A DNA stretch of 64,000 nucleotides from an uncultured Romboutsia sp. (GCA_937880075.1 CALFLM010000033.1:30452-94451); one strand, 5' to 3'. Positions 36,921 through 46,784 are shown, counted from the stretch's first letter. Made by a program: numbers and translations. The notes: generated from the sequence alone by a model not told the origin.

Positions 36921-38213
36921 TTATTTCTTTAAGTTGTAGAAAGAATTCATTCCACAGTATCTAGCTTGCTCTCCAACCATTTCTTCTATTCTTAATAATT
37001 GGTTATACTTAGCAACTCTATCAGTTCTTGATGGAGCACCAGTCTTTATTTGTCCAGCGTTTACAGCTACTGCTAAATCAGCTATAGTTGTATCTTCTGT
37101 TTCTCCTGATCTATGAGATATAACTGCAGTGTATCCAGCTCTCTTAGCCATTTCTATAGCATCTAAAGTTTCAGTTATTGTACCTATTTGGTTAACTTTT
37201 ATTAATATAGAGTTAGCTACACCTGCTTCTATTCCTCTTTCTAACCTTTCAGTGTTAGTAACGAATAAATCGTCTCCAACTAATTGTAATTTCTTTCCTA
37301 ATCTATCAGTTAATAACTTCCATCCATCCCAGTCTTCTTCATCTAGACCGTCTTCTATTGTTACTATTGGGAAGTTGTTAGCCCAATCTTCGTATAATGC
37401 AACCATTTCTTCAGCTGTTAATTCTTTTCCTTCTCCAGCTAAAACGTATTTCTTAGTTTCTTTGTTGTACATTTCTGTAGCAGCAACGTCAAGTCCTAAT
37501 CTTACATCATCTCCTGGCTTGTATCCAGCTTTTTCTATAGCTTCAACTATTAATTCTAAAGCTTCTCTGTTTGATCCTAAGTTTGGAGCGAATCCACCTT
37601 CGTCACCTACACCACAAGCTAATCCTCTTTCTCCAAGAACTTTCTTTAATGAGTGGAATACTTCTGAACCCATTCTTAATCCTTCTCTGAATGACTTAGC
37701 TCCTACTGGTAATATCATAAACTCTTGAACATCAACGTTATTATCAGCATGCTCTCCACCGTTTAGTATGTTCATCATTGGTACTGGTAACTGCTTAGCA
37801 TTAACCCCACCTATGTATTGGAATAATGGTAATCCTAATTCTTCAGCAGCAGCTCTAGCAACAGCCATAGAAACACCAAGTATTGCATTAGCCCCTAATT
37901 TACCTTTATTATGAGTTCCATCTAATTCTATCATTAAAGCATCTACTGCAGGTTGATCAAAAGCATCCATTCCTTCTAATTCTGGAGCTATTATTTCATT
38001 TACATTAGCAACAGCCTTTTCTACACCTTTTCCTATGTATCTTCCTTTGTCACCATCTCTTAATTCAACTGCTTCAAAAGCTCCTGTAGAAGCTCCTGAT
38101 GGAACTATAGCTCTTCCTATTGCTCCACTTTCTAATGCTACTTCAACCTCTACTGTTGGGTTTCCTCTTGAATCTAATACTTCCCTTGCATATACTAATT
38201 CTATAACTGACAT
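36921..38213 (-). CDS. eno: Enolase
   Basis: A 430-residue glycolytic enzyme converting 2-phosphoglycerate to phosphoenolpyruvate. Visible are the N-terminal ILDSRGNPT-type motif (here VLDSRGNPTVEVEV), GASTG, the acid-base region GDEGGFAPN near 205, Mg ligands in LGLDVAA and TIEDGLDEEDW, and the signature LIKVNQIGTITET and ISHRSGETED. Last gene of the glycolytic block, 101 nt after gpmI. It often also occurs in the RNA degradosome and on the cell surface in related bacteria. Confidence 0.98.
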   Translation of the reverse strand: MSVIELVYAREVLDSRGNPTVEVEVALESGAIGRAIVPSGASTGAFEAVELRDGDKGRYIGKGVEKAVANVNEIIAPELEGMDAFDQPAVDALMIELDGTHNKGKLGANAILGVSMAVARAAAEELGLPLFQYIGGVNAKQLPVPMMNILNGGEHADNNVDVQEFMILPVGAKSFREGLRMGSEVFHSLKKVLGERGLACGVGDEGGFAPNLGSNREALELIVEAIEKAGYKPGDDVRLGLDVAATEMYNKETKKYVLAGEGKELTAEEMVALYEDWANNFPIVTIEDGLDEEDWDGWKLLTDRLGKKLQLVGDDLFVTNTERLERGIEAGVANSILIKVNQIGTITETLDAIEMAKRAGYTAVISHRSGETEDTTIADLAVAVNAGQIKTGAPSRTDRVAKYNQLLRIEEMVGEQARYCGMNSFYNLKK

Positions 38214-38314
38214 ATGTATATCTCCTCTCCAACTTATATATTTAAATTATTTTACATTAAAATTTATTTGATGGGTAAATTTTAAATTTATATAATTTAT
38301 CACTTTTATAAACT

Positions 38315-39841
38315 TTATTTTATTAAAGAGTGACCAGTCATTTGTTCTGGTTGCTCTAAGTTCATCATATCTAGGATTGTAGGTGCAATATCTGATAACC
38401 TACCGTCTTCTTTTAATTTTACCTCTTTTAATTCTTCTCCTACTACCATAAATGGTACCGGATTAGTTGAATGAGCTGTTACAGTTGACTCTGTATTTGC
38501 ATCCCACATATACTCTGCGTTACCATGGTCAGCAGTTATTATTGCAGCTCCACCTTTAGAAAGTATTTTATCTACTACTTTTCCTACACAAGTATCAACA
38601 GCTTCTACAGCTTTAATAGCAGCTTCCATAATACCTGTATGTCCTACCATATCAGGGTTGGCATAGTTTACGACTATTAAATCATATCTATCTTCATCTA
38701 TTTTAGATAATAATTTATCTGTTAATTCATAAGCACTCATCTCTGGTTGTAAGTCATAAGTTGCAACCTTTGGAGATGGAACTAATAATCTATCTTCGCC
38801 ATCATTTGGTTCTTCTACTCCACCATTAAAGAAGAATGTAACGTGAGCATACTTTTCAGTTTCAGCAGCTCTTAATTGGCTCTTCCCTTTTGATGATAAA
38901 TATTCACCTAATGTATTTTTTAAACTTTGTGGTTTAAATGCTACATTTACATTTTTTATAGTTACATCGTATGTAGTTAAACATACGAAGAGTGTCTTCA
39001 TGTTTGGTCTTTCAAATCCAGCAAAATCAGTATCAACTATAGCTCTAGTTATTTCTCTAGCTCTATCTGGTCTAAAGTTACCAAATACTATAGAATCATC
39101 TTCTTTTATAAGTCCTAATGGTTTACCATCTTCAACTATAACTGTAGGAACAATAAACTCATCATTCTTATCATCAGCATAAGATTTTTCTATTGCTTCT
39201 TTAGCAGAAGTTGCTGTATTTCCTTTTCCATTAACCATGGCTTCATATGAAAGTTGAACTCTTTCCCATCTCTTATCTCTGTCCATAGCATAGTATCTAC
39301 CAGAAAGTGAAGCTATTTTTCCTACTCCAACTTCTTTCATGTAGTTTTCTACATCTTCAACAAATTCTAGAGCACTTCTTGGGTCTACATCTCTTCCATC
39401 TGTAAATGCATGAACAAATACATTTTCTACGCCATTTTCTTTAGCCATTTTTATTAAAGCTTTTAAATGGTCTATATGAGAGTGTACTCCACCATTAGAT
39501 AATAATCCCATTAAGTGAAGAGAATGTTCTTTTGCATTTTCCATAGCTTTTAGTAAAACTTCATTTGTGAAGAAATCTCCATCTTCTATAGCTTTACTAA
39601 CTCTAGTTAAATCTTGATATACTATTCTTCCTGCACCAATGTTAGTATGACCAACTTCTGAGTTACCCATTTGTCCATCTGGAAGACCTACATCAAGTCC
39701 ACTAGCTTGGATTAATGTATGAGGATATTCATTCATTATTTTATCTAAATTAAGTGTATTTGAAGATGCTATAGCATTTCCATCAAGGTTTTTGCTTTCT
39801 CCAAATCCATCCATTATTATTAAAGCAACTGGTTTTTTCAT
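38315..39841 (-). CDS. gpmI: 2,3-bisphosphoglycerate-independent phosphoglycerate mutase
   Basis: A 508-residue Mn-dependent enzyme interconverting 3- and 2-phosphoglycerate. The alkaline-phosphatase-superfamily start LIIMDGFGES, the phosphoserine site MGNSEVGHTNIGAG near 60, HAFTDGRDVDP, NYANPDMVGHTG and the metal ligands TADHGNAE near 445 are present. It starts 12 nt after tpiA ends, so the two are co-transcribed. Mn dependence makes this step pH-sensitive in spore formers (known for the family). Confidence 0.97.
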   Translation of the reverse strand: MKKPVALIIMDGFGESKNLDGNAIASSNTLNLDKIMNEYPHTLIQASGLDVGLPDGQMGNSEVGHTNIGAGRIVYQDLTRVSKAIEDGDFFTNEVLLKAMENAKEHSLHLMGLLSNGGVHSHIDHLKALIKMAKENGVENVFVHAFTDGRDVDPRSALEFVEDVENYMKEVGVGKIASLSGRYYAMDRDKRWERVQLSYEAMVNGKGNTATSAKEAIEKSYADDKNDEFIVPTVIVEDGKPLGLIKEDDSIVFGNFRPDRAREITRAIVDTDFAGFERPNMKTLFVCLTTYDVTIKNVNVAFKPQSLKNTLGEYLSSKGKSQLRAAETEKYAHVTFFFNGGVEEPNDGEDRLLVPSPKVATYDLQPEMSAYELTDKLLSKIDEDRYDLIVVNYANPDMVGHTGIMEAAIKAVEAVDTCVGKVVDKILSKGGAAIITADHGNAEYMWDANTESTVTAHSTNPVPFMVVGEELKEVKLKEDGRLSDIAPTILDMMNLEQPEQMTGHSLIK

Positions 39842-39853
39842 ATATGTATCTCC

Positions 39854-40597
39854 TTAGAAATTAACAAGCTTTACATAATCATTAGCTTCTAAACTAGCTC
39901 CACCTACTAAAGCTCCGTCTATATCACTTTGATTCATTATTTCAGCTACGTTTGAAGGCTTAACACTTCCTCCGTATTGAATTCTAACTTCATTTGCTAA
40001 TTCTTTGTAAAGATTAGCTACAACTTCTCTTATGTAAGCTATAACATCGTTAGCATCTTCAGATGTTGCAGTTTTTCCAGTTCCTATAGCCCATACTGGT
40101 TCGTAAGCTATAACAACCTTAGCTAAATCTTCTTTAGATACATTTTCTAAAGCTTTTTCAACTTGAACTTTACAAACATCTTTAGTGTTTCCTGCTTCTC
40201 TTTCTTCTAAAGTTTCACCAACACATAATATTGGGTCTATTCCAACTTCTAATGCTTTTAAAACTTTTTTATTTACAGTTTCATTAGTTTCATTGAAGTA
40301 TTGTCTTCTTTCAGAATGTCCTATTACTACATAGTCCATATCTAATTCTTTTAACATAAGTGGTGAGATTTCACCTGTAAAAGCACCTTTTTCTTCAAAG
40401 TGCATATTTTGTGCACCTATTTTTATGTTAGTTCCTTTTGTAGCTTCTTTTAGGTCTTTTAATAATGTGAAAGGTGCACATATAACAGCTTCTACATTAT
40501 CATTATTTACTTTATATTTAACATCGTTCACAAATTCTAAAGCCTCTGCTATAGTTTTGTGCATTTTCCAGTTACCTGCTATTATTGGTTTTCTCAC
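39854..40597 (-). CDS. tpiA: Triosephosphate isomerase
   Basis: A 247-residue TIM barrel interconverting dihydroxyacetone phosphate and glyceraldehyde 3-phosphate. NWKMHKT holds the active-site Asn/Lys, GHSERRQ the catalytic His, and AYEPVWAIGTG the catalytic Glu with the flexible loop; YGGSV and GALVGGASL bind phosphate. A 167-nt gap with a hairpin separates it from pgk. gpmI follows after 12 nt. Confidence 0.98.
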   Translation of the reverse strand: MRKPIIAGNWKMHKTIAEALEFVNDVKYKVNNDNVEAVICAPFTLLKDLKEATKGTNIKIGAQNMHFEEKGAFTGEISPLMLKELDMDYVVIGHSERRQYFNETNETVNKKVLKALEVGIDPILCVGETLEEREAGNTKDVCKVQVEKALENVSKEDLAKVVIAYEPVWAIGTGKTATSEDANDVIAYIREVVANLYKELANEVRIQYGGSVKPSNVAEIMNQSDIDGALVGGASLEANDYVKLVNF

Positions 40598-40627
40598 TAT
40601 TTAGCCTCCTAATTAAAATTAAATCTT

Positions 40628-40654
40628 AGAGAAATTTGATAATCAAATTTCTCT
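40628..40654. other. Intercistronic hairpin between pgk and tpiA
   Basis: AGAGAAATTTGAT / ATCAAATTTCTCT is a nearly perfect inverted repeat without a T-run on the minus strand. A processing or stability element is more likely than a terminator. Confidence 0.5.
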
Positions 40655-40764
40655 TGATTTAATTATTTTTATTTTAAGGTAGCTTCACTTAAAGTAAAAC
40701 TAAACTGTGGTCAAATTTATCTAAACATATTGTACTTTAAAGTACTTTATAGTAATTTACAAAT

Positions 40765-41964
40765 TTATTTGTTATCTAAAGCTACTATACCTGGTAATTC
40801 TTTACCTTCTAAGAATTCTAAAGATGCTCCCCCACCTGTTGATACGTGAGTCATCTTATCTCCAAATCCTAATTGGTTTACAGCAGCAGCACTGTCTCCT
40901 CCACCTATTACAGTAGTAGCATTAGTTAAAGCTGCCATAGCTTTAGCAACAGCTAATGTACCATTTGCAAAGTTTTCAAATTCGAATACTCCCATTGGTC
41001 CATTCCATACTATTGTTTTAGAATCGTTTACAGTATTTACGTATTCTTCTATTGTTTTAGGTCCTATATCTAGTCCCATAAATCCTTGCGGTATGTTAGC
41101 ATCTTCTGTTATAACAGGTGCAACATCAGCAAATTTATCAGCAACGGCATTATCTATTGGTAATAATAATTTAACACCTTTAGCTTTTGCTTTTTCCATC
41201 ATTTCTTTAGCATATTCTACTTTTTCTTCTTCAACTAAAGAAGTTCCTATTTCATATCCTTGAGCTTTTAAGAATGTGTATGCCATTCCTCCACCTATTA
41301 TTAAGTTGTCTACTTTTTCTAATAATTGTTCTATAACAGCTATTTTATCCGATACCTTTACTCCACCTAATATTGCTGTAAAAGGCCTAACAGGATTTTC
41401 AACTGCTTCCCCTAAGAACTTTAATTCTTTTTGTATTAAATATCCACAAGCTCTTTCTTCTAAAAATTGACCTGCTCCAACTGTTGAACAGTGTGCTCTA
41501 TGAGCTGTTCCAAATGCATCATTTACATATACATCAGCAAGTGAAGCTAATTCTTTAGAGAAGTTTTCTTCGTTTTTAGTTTCTTCTTTTCTATATCTTG
41601 TGTTTTGTAGTAAAACTACATCTCCATTTTCCATCTTTTCTATAGCTGCTTTTGCATTTTCACCAACAACATTATCATCTGCAGCAAATACTACCTCTTT
41701 ATTTAGCATTTCAGATAATCTTTTTGCAACTGGTTCTAAAGATAATTCTGGTTTAGCTTCTCCTTTTGGTTTTCCTAAATGAGAGCATAATATAACTTTC
41801 GCTCCATTTTCTATTAAGTATTTTATAGTTGGAAGTGCTCCATTTAATCTATTTTCATCTGTTATAACACCGTCTTTTAATGGAACGTTGAAATCACATC
41901 TTACTAAAACTTTTTTTCCGCTTACATTTATATCTTCTATTGTTTTTTTATTAAGCATTGACAT
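40765..41964 (-). CDS. pgk: Phosphoglycerate kinase
   Basis: A 399-residue two-lobed kinase making ATP from 1,3-bisphosphoglycerate. The substrate motif KKVLVRCDFNVPLKDG, HLGKPKG, NDAFGTAHRAH, and the nucleotide-lobe GGGDSAAAV and STGGGASLEFLEG are clear. I start at MSMLN (41964): the six-codon extension overlaps the SD (GAGGAG). A terminator-like hairpin lies between gapA and this gene, so pgk-tpiA-gpmI-eno may be partly uncoupled from the CggR-controlled cggR-gapA unit. Confidence 0.97.
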   Translation of the reverse strand: MSMLNKKTIEDINVSGKKVLVRCDFNVPLKDGVITDENRLNGALPTIKYLIENGAKVILCSHLGKPKGEAKPELSLEPVAKRLSEMLNKEVVFAADDNVVGENAKAAIEKMENGDVVLLQNTRYRKEETKNEENFSKELASLADVYVNDAFGTAHRAHCSTVGAGQFLEERACGYLIQKELKFLGEAVENPVRPFTAILGGVKVSDKIAVIEQLLEKVDNLIIGGGMAYTFLKAQGYEIGTSLVEEEKVEYAKEMMEKAKAKGVKLLLPIDNAVADKFADVAPVITEDANIPQGFMGLDIGPKTIEEYVNTVNDSKTIVWNGPMGVFEFENFANGTLAVAKAMAALTNATTVIGGGDSAAAVNQLGFGDKMTHVSTGGGASLEFLEGKELPGIVALDNK

Positions 41965-42041
41965 CGTTATCTCTCCTCTCAAAAAGAAACCCTAATAGTA
42001 AAATTAATAATACTTTTTATCTAGTATATATACTCTTAAAA

Positions 42042-42081
42042 AAGTCCGTAATTTGTAGCAATATTCTACAAACTCGGACTT
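42042..42081 (-). terminator. Terminator between gapA and pgk
   Basis: AAGTCCGAGTTTGTAG / CTACAAATTACGGACTT stem (one bulge, one mismatch) followed by TTTTTAAG on the minus strand. It would end or attenuate the cggR-gapA transcript. Confidence 0.8.
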
Positions 42082-42089
42082 ATATGAAA

Positions 42090-43097
42090 TTACTTAGCTA
42101 AGTTAGCGAAGTATCCTAATGTTCTTATTAATTGAGCTGTATAAGACATTTCGTTATCATACCAAGAAACAACCTTAACTAATTGATCTCCGTTTACTTC
42201 CATAACTCTTGTTTGAGTTGCATCGAATAATGATCCGAAGTTCATTCCTATTATATCAGAAGAAACTAATTGCTCTTCAGTGTATCCGAATGATTCATTA
42301 GAAGCAGCTTTCATAGCAGCGTTTATTTCTTCTACAGTAACTTTCTTGTCTAACGTACAAACTAATTCAGTTAAAGAACCAGTTATAACTGGAACTCTTT
42401 GAGCTCCTCCGTCTAATTTACCTTTTAATTCAGGTATAACTAAACCTATAGCTTTTGCAGCTCCTGTAGTGTTAGGAACTATATTAGAAGCAGCAGCTCT
42501 AGCTCTTCTTAAGTCACCTTTTCCGTGAGGACCATCTAATGTATTTTGGTCATTAGTGTATGCATGTATTGTAGTCATGAATCCTTTTTGTAATCCAAAT
42601 ACATCGTTTAATGTTTTAGCCATTGGTGCTAAACAGTTAGTTGTACAAGAAGCTCCTGATATAACTGTTTCAGTACCATCTAATATATCATGGTTTACGT
42701 TGAATACTACAGTTTTTAAATCTCCTGTAGCTGGTGCAGATATAACAACTTTCTTAGCTCCTGCTTGTAAGTGAAGTCCAGCCTTCTCTTGAGAAGTGAA
42801 AAATCCTGTACATTCTAATACTATATCTACTCCTAATTCAGCCCATGGTAAGTCAGCTGGATTTCTTTCAGCAGTAACTTTTATTTCTTGTCCATTAACT
42901 ACGAAAGCACCTTCTTTAACTTCTATTTCCCCATTAAATCTACCTTGAGCAGAGTCATATTTGAATAAGTGAGCTAATGTCTTAGCGTCTGTTAAGTCAT
43001 TTATAGCAACAACTTCAAACTTATCTGTTTGCTCCATTAATTTTCTTAAAGCTAATCTTCCTATTCTTCCAAAACCATTTATAGCAACTTTAACCAT
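42090..43097 (-). CDS. gapA: Glyceraldehyde-3-phosphate dehydrogenase (glycolytic)
   Basis: A 335-residue NAD-dependent dehydrogenase. The Rossmann motif INGFGRIGRLALRKL, Asp at NDLTDA (NAD preference), the catalytic Cys in ISGASCTTNCLAPM near 153, His in the following THAYTNDQ region, and WYDNEMSYTAQL are present. It lies 65 nt downstream of cggR, the usual arrangement in Firmicutes where CggR represses its own gene and gapA. Confidence 0.98.
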   Translation of the reverse strand: MVKVAINGFGRIGRLALRKLMEQTDKFEVVAINDLTDAKTLAHLFKYDSAQGRFNGEIEVKEGAFVVNGQEIKVTAERNPADLPWAELGVDIVLECTGFFTSQEKAGLHLQAGAKKVVISAPATGDLKTVVFNVNHDILDGTETVISGASCTTNCLAPMAKTLNDVFGLQKGFMTTIHAYTNDQNTLDGPHGKGDLRRARAAASNIVPNTTGAAKAIGLVIPELKGKLDGGAQRVPVITGSLTELVCTLDKKVTVEEINAAMKAASNESFGYTEEQLVSSDIIGMNFGSLFDATQTRVMEVNGDQLVKVVSWYDNEMSYTAQLIRTLGYFANLAK

Positions 43098-43162
43098 TTT
43101 TCTTCCTCCTAATATGTATAAGATTTATAATATATTTTACTAGCAATGCTAGTGATTGGCAC

Positions 43163-44182
43163 TTATTGTTCTAATATAGCCTGAGCACTCTCTTCATCAG
43201 TTATAAGGACTATATTTTTATTTATATTAGATAATGCAATTAATGCATTTGCTTTTCCTTTACCTGCAAATATAGCGATACTTTCTTTGACATTTTTGAA
43301 CGTTTCTAAATCAATTCCAGCAGTATTTAATTTATAAACTATTTCTCCTTTTTCATTGAAGTAATGACCAAAAGCTTCTCCAACTGCACCTTTTGATATA
43401 ATTTCATCAACCTTATCTTCTGGCAACTTTCTTCTCTTTGTCATTTCGTCTGCTTTACCTATTGCAAATACTAATACATCTGTTTTTTGTATATAATCTA
43501 GAGTATTTTTTATTTCAGGTTCTTGACTAAGTGTTTTCATGGCTTCTTCACCTAGCTCATCTGGTATGTTTAGTAATTTATAATTTGAATGCAATTTTTT
43601 ACTAGTTATAGCTACAATGTTGTTAGATTGTATTTCTACATCTTTCCCCATACTTCCTCTTGCAGGAACAACTGTTACATCATTGTATCTTTTATCAGTT
43701 TTTATACTATTTGCAAATTCCAGCATAGTGCTTCCACCTGTAATAGATACTGTATCTCCATCCTTTAAGACACTTAGGAAATATTCTGATCCACATCTTG
43801 CTACATCTTTTATTAAACTATTATTACTATCAAAACTACCTGATACTAGTAAAACTTTTTTTATTCCTAGCTTAGTTTTTACTTTTTCTTGTAATGTAGA
43901 CAATCCCATAATATCATTAATTACATCTTTTAGTTCGTCTAAAAGTTTAATACCTTCATATGTTATGGTCATTCCAGATACTGCCACATCTATAAGTCCT
44001 TGCTCTTTAAGAACTTCGGTTTCTGATCTTACGACTCTTTCACTTATATCTAATATATTCGATAAAGTCCTTCTTCCTACTGGTTCACTTAAAGATATTT
44101 GTCTAAGTATAGAGTATCTTTTCTCCATAAGTTCAATCACTTGCGGAATGAGTTTTTGCTGTATTTTTAATAAGTCTTTCAT
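43163..44182 (-). CDS. cggR: Central glycolytic genes regulator CggR
   Basis: A 339-residue SorC/DeoR-family repressor. The N-terminal winged helix (about 1-85: RYSILRQISLSEPVGRRTLS, LKEQGLIDVAVSGMTITYEG) is followed by the sugar-phosphate-binding domain (about 100-339: VVPARGSMGKDVEIQSNNIV, VFAIGKADEM, GEAFGHYFNEKGEIV). In Bacillus it binds fructose-1,6-bisphosphate and represses the gapA operon without sugar. A matching operator lies directly upstream of its own start. rpoN precedes it in the same direction. Confidence 0.95.
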   Translation of the reverse strand: MKDLLKIQQKLIPQVIELMEKRYSILRQISLSEPVGRRTLSNILDISERVVRSETEVLKEQGLIDVAVSGMTITYEGIKLLDELKDVINDIMGLSTLQEKVKTKLGIKKVLLVSGSFDSNNSLIKDVARCGSEYFLSVLKDGDTVSITGGSTMLEFANSIKTDKRYNDVTVVPARGSMGKDVEIQSNNIVAITSKKLHSNYKLLNIPDELGEEAMKTLSQEPEIKNTLDYIQKTDVLVFAIGKADEMTKRRKLPEDKVDEIISKGAVGEAFGHYFNEKGEIVYKLNTAGIDLETFKNVKESIAIFAGKGKANALIALSNINKNIVLITDEESAQAILEQ

Positions 44183-44203
44183 TTATTACTCCTTATTATT
44201 TCA

Positions 44204-44244
44204 CGAGGGACAATAATCGTCCCTTATATTTATTTTAGTCCCAC
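44204..44244 (-). promoter_or_regulatory. CggR operator
   Basis: AGGGACGATTATTGTCCCT (44206-44224) with a second GTGGGACT about 13 nt upstream follows the tandem GGGAC...TGTCC pattern of the Bacillus CggR operator. It lies downstream of the -10, where a bound repressor would block elongation. Confidence 0.7.
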
Positions 44245-44255
44245 AAGATAATTTA

Positions 44256-44284
44256 ATTTTATATTAAATAACTTTATTTTTCAA
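44256..44284 (-). promoter_or_regulatory. Sigma-A-type promoter of cggR-gapA
   Basis: TTGAAA (44279-44284), 17-nt spacer, TAAAAT (44256-44261) on the minus strand, directly upstream of the CggR operator. Confidence 0.7.
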
Positions 44285-44330
44285 TAGTTTTTCTAATATT
44301 TTCATATTTTTTTATAACTTATATTTCTAC

Positions 44331-45677
44331 CTAATACTGCTTTCTTTTACTTGATGACAATATACAAAGTTCTTCTCTATATTTTGCAACCGTTCTCCTA
44401 GCAATATTAATCCCTCTATCTTTTAATATCTTTGATATTTGATCATCACTTAATGGTTTTTTCTTATTTTCAGACTTTATTGTATCCTGTATTATTTTTT
44501 TTATGCTAACACTAGATGCCAAGTTATCATATTTAGTTTCTAGTGCACTACTAAAGAAATATTTAAATTCATATATTCCAAATGGAGTCATCATGTATTT
44601 TCCATTAACTCCTCTACTAATAGTAGACTCATGAAAACCTAAATTTTGTGCAATATCTTTCATTTTCATGGGCTTAATAGACTTCTCTCCATGCTCAAAA
44701 AAATCCTTCTGCATTTTTACAATTTCTTGAGCAATCTTTAATATTGTAGATTTTCTACTTTCTATACTTTTAACTAGTCCTGTTGCAGAATTTAATTTTT
44801 CCTTTATAAAATTTTTAGCACTTTCATCATATTTTGAATTTTTTAGAATTTCTTTATAGAAATTACTTATTCTAATTTTTAAATTATCGCTTTCATTTGT
44901 ATAAACTACAAATTCATCTTCTATTTTCTCTACAACGACATCAGGTTGAACATATACGCTTTTTTCATCAGAACATACTCTACCTGGCTTTGGATCTAAT
45001 GTTTTTATAATGTTTATAAGATTTACACATTTTTGCATAGATATATTATATTTCTTAGTTATTTCCTTATATTTATTTTTTCCAATTAAGTCTAAATCTT
45101 TAGATACTATAGTCTCTAATAGCTCGTTATATATTCCAAAATTTCTCATTTGTATTATCAAACATTCTGATAAATTTCTAGCTCCTACACCAATAGGTTC
45201 TAATTGTTGTATTATCTCTAAACAGTTTTTAAATATATCTTCATTTATATTTAATTCATTTATTATCTCTTTTTCATCTACACTTAAATATCCATCTTTA
45301 TCTAAACTATCTATTATATAATCACAAATTTCTTTTTCTTTTTTATTAATTTTATATAAACTAACTTGTAAATGTAAATTTTCATATAAATTAGGTGCAT
45401 TTTTTATAATATTATCTAAATTTATATCATTATCAGAATTGTAATATAATTCATTTTTATCAATTGGATGTGAGTGCTCAATATTTTTTATGTGTTCTTC
45501 CCAGTTTATTTCACTATTTTTCTCTACTTCTAATAATGGATTCTCTTGTGATTCTCTTTTTATTTCTTCTTCTAACTCTAACTTACTCATATTTAATATA
45601 TTTAAAGATTGTTTTAACTGTGTAGTTATTATTAGCTTCTGAGATTGAGTCAATTCTAAGCTATTATTAAAATTCAT
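44331..45677 (-). CDS. rpoN: RNA polymerase sigma-54 factor
   Basis: A 448-residue sigma-54. The N-terminal activator-interacting region is Gln/Leu-rich (LELTQSQKLIITTQLKQSL, NMSKLELEEEI, ENPLLEVE). The core-binding domain occupies about 90-290, the HTH (MKDIAQNLGFHESTISRGVN) is near 335, and the RpoN box lies near the C-terminus (ARRTVAKYREEL). It directs transcription from -24/-12 promoters with an AAA+ activator. One such activator (52349-54118) and one such promoter (51957-51974) occur in this window. A start with good family match was used; no other gene overlaps. Confidence 0.96.
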   Translation of the reverse strand: MNFNNSLELTQSQKLIITTQLKQSLNILNMSKLELEEEIKRESQENPLLEVEKNSEINWEEHIKNIEHSHPIDKNELYYNSDNDINLDNIIKNAPNLYENLHLQVSLYKINKKEKEICDYIIDSLDKDGYLSVDEKEIINELNINEDIFKNCLEIIQQLEPIGVGARNLSECLIIQMRNFGIYNELLETIVSKDLDLIGKNKYKEITKKYNISMQKCVNLINIIKTLDPKPGRVCSDEKSVYVQPDVVVEKIEDEFVVYTNESDNLKIRISNFYKEILKNSKYDESAKNFIKEKLNSATGLVKSIESRKSTILKIAQEIVKMQKDFFEHGEKSIKPMKMKDIAQNLGFHESTISRGVNGKYMMTPFGIYEFKYFFSSALETKYDNLASSVSIKKIIQDTIKSENKKKPLSDDQISKILKDRGINIARRTVAKYREELCILSSSKRKQY

Positions 45678-45716
45678 GTCTTCACCTAATAACCTTCCTT
45701 TTTACAGATAATTTAA

Positions 45717-45783
45717 ATAAAAAATTCACTTCGCTTGATAGACGCGTCGGATAAACATTTCGGATACATCCGTTTCTAAAAAG
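45717..45783. repeat. Dispersed GC-richer intergenic repeat, short copy
   Basis: AAATTCACTTCGCTTGATAG, ACGCGTCGG and CGGATACATCCGTTTC match parts of the copies at 36684 and 49782; the middle is deleted. Confidence 0.55.
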
Positions 45784-45883
45784 TAAAAAACCTTCTACTA
45801 GATATATTTTATCATTGATAATATATCATCGTACAAGGTTTTTAATTTTATTTAAATTTATATAATTTTTAATATCTTAAAGC

Positions 45884-46759
45884 TTACATATCTTTTAATA
45901 TATTTAATAATTCTTCTTCATTATACATATATTTAGAGTTACAGAATTGACAACCTACTTCTGCTTGTTTATCTTCTTCTATTATTTGAGATAAAGCAGT
46001 TTTGCCTATAGCTACTAGTGCTTCTTGCACCTTTTCTTTGCAACATTCACATTCAAACTTAACATCTATTTTATCTAGTATTCTAGGTTGTAATCCTTCT
46101 AAAACTATATTTAACATATCTTCTGGCGTTTTACCTTCTGATAACATAGTTGTTATTGATTTTAAGTTTTGAATATTTTTCTCTAATTGACTTATAGATT
46201 CTTCAGTTGCATCTGGCATTAATTGAACTATAAGTCCTCCTGCACACTCTACATGTTGTTCTGTTGTTAAAACACCTAATGCCACAACTGATGGTGTTTG
46301 CTCTGATACTGCAAAGTAGTGTGTAAAATCTTCCGCTATTTCTCCGCTTACTAATGGATAAGCTCCATTATATGGTTCTCTAAGTCCTAAATCTTTTATT
46401 ACTTTAACAACTCCATTAGTACCTACTGCAGCTGCTACATTTAATTTACCATTTTCATAATCAGGTACTTCAACTTTAGGATTTGATACATATCCCTTTA
46501 CTGTTCCATTTACATCAGATGTAGTAAGTATAGTCCCTATTGGACCTCCACCCTTTATTATAACTGATAGTTTATCACCTTTATTTTTCATCATTAACCC
46601 CATCATAGAAGTTGCAGTTAATGTTCTACCAAGTGCTGCAGTTGCAACTTTTGAAGTTTCATGAAGTCTTCTAGCTTCTTCTACCATGTTTGTAGTTATT
46701 CCCACGAAAGCTCTTATTTGACCATTTGCACCTGTTGCTCTTATTACATAGTCTTTCAT
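45884..46759 (-). CDS. hslO: Hsp33 redox-regulated chaperone
   Basis: A 291-residue holdase chaperone activated by oxidative stress. The N-terminal domain starts MKDYVIRATGANGQIRAFV, with GGGPIGTI near 80 and GYVSNP. The C-terminal redox switch has the four zinc Cys in FECECC (CxC) and GCQFCNSKY (CxxC). I start at 46759, where GGAGG lies about 8 nt upstream; an in-frame extension of 31 codons overlaps the upstream gene and does not belong to the family. It is downstream of a methyltransferase and an SASP-like gene in one tight cluster. Confidence 0.95.
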   Translation of the reverse strand: MKDYVIRATGANGQIRAFVGITTNMVEEARRLHETSKVATAALGRTLTATSMMGLMMKNKGDKLSVIIKGGGPIGTILTTSDVNGTVKGYVSNPKVEVPDYENGKLNVAAAVGTNGVVKVIKDLGLREPYNGAYPLVSGEIAEDFTHYFAVSEQTPSVVALGVLTTEQHVECAGGLIVQLMPDATEESISQLEKNIQNLKSITTMLSEGKTPEDMLNIVLEGLQPRILDKIDVKFECECCKEKVQEALVAIGKTALSQIIEEDKQAEVGCQFCNSKYMYNEEELLNILKDM

Positions 46760-46784
46760 AAGTTGTATTCCTCCATTAATGATT

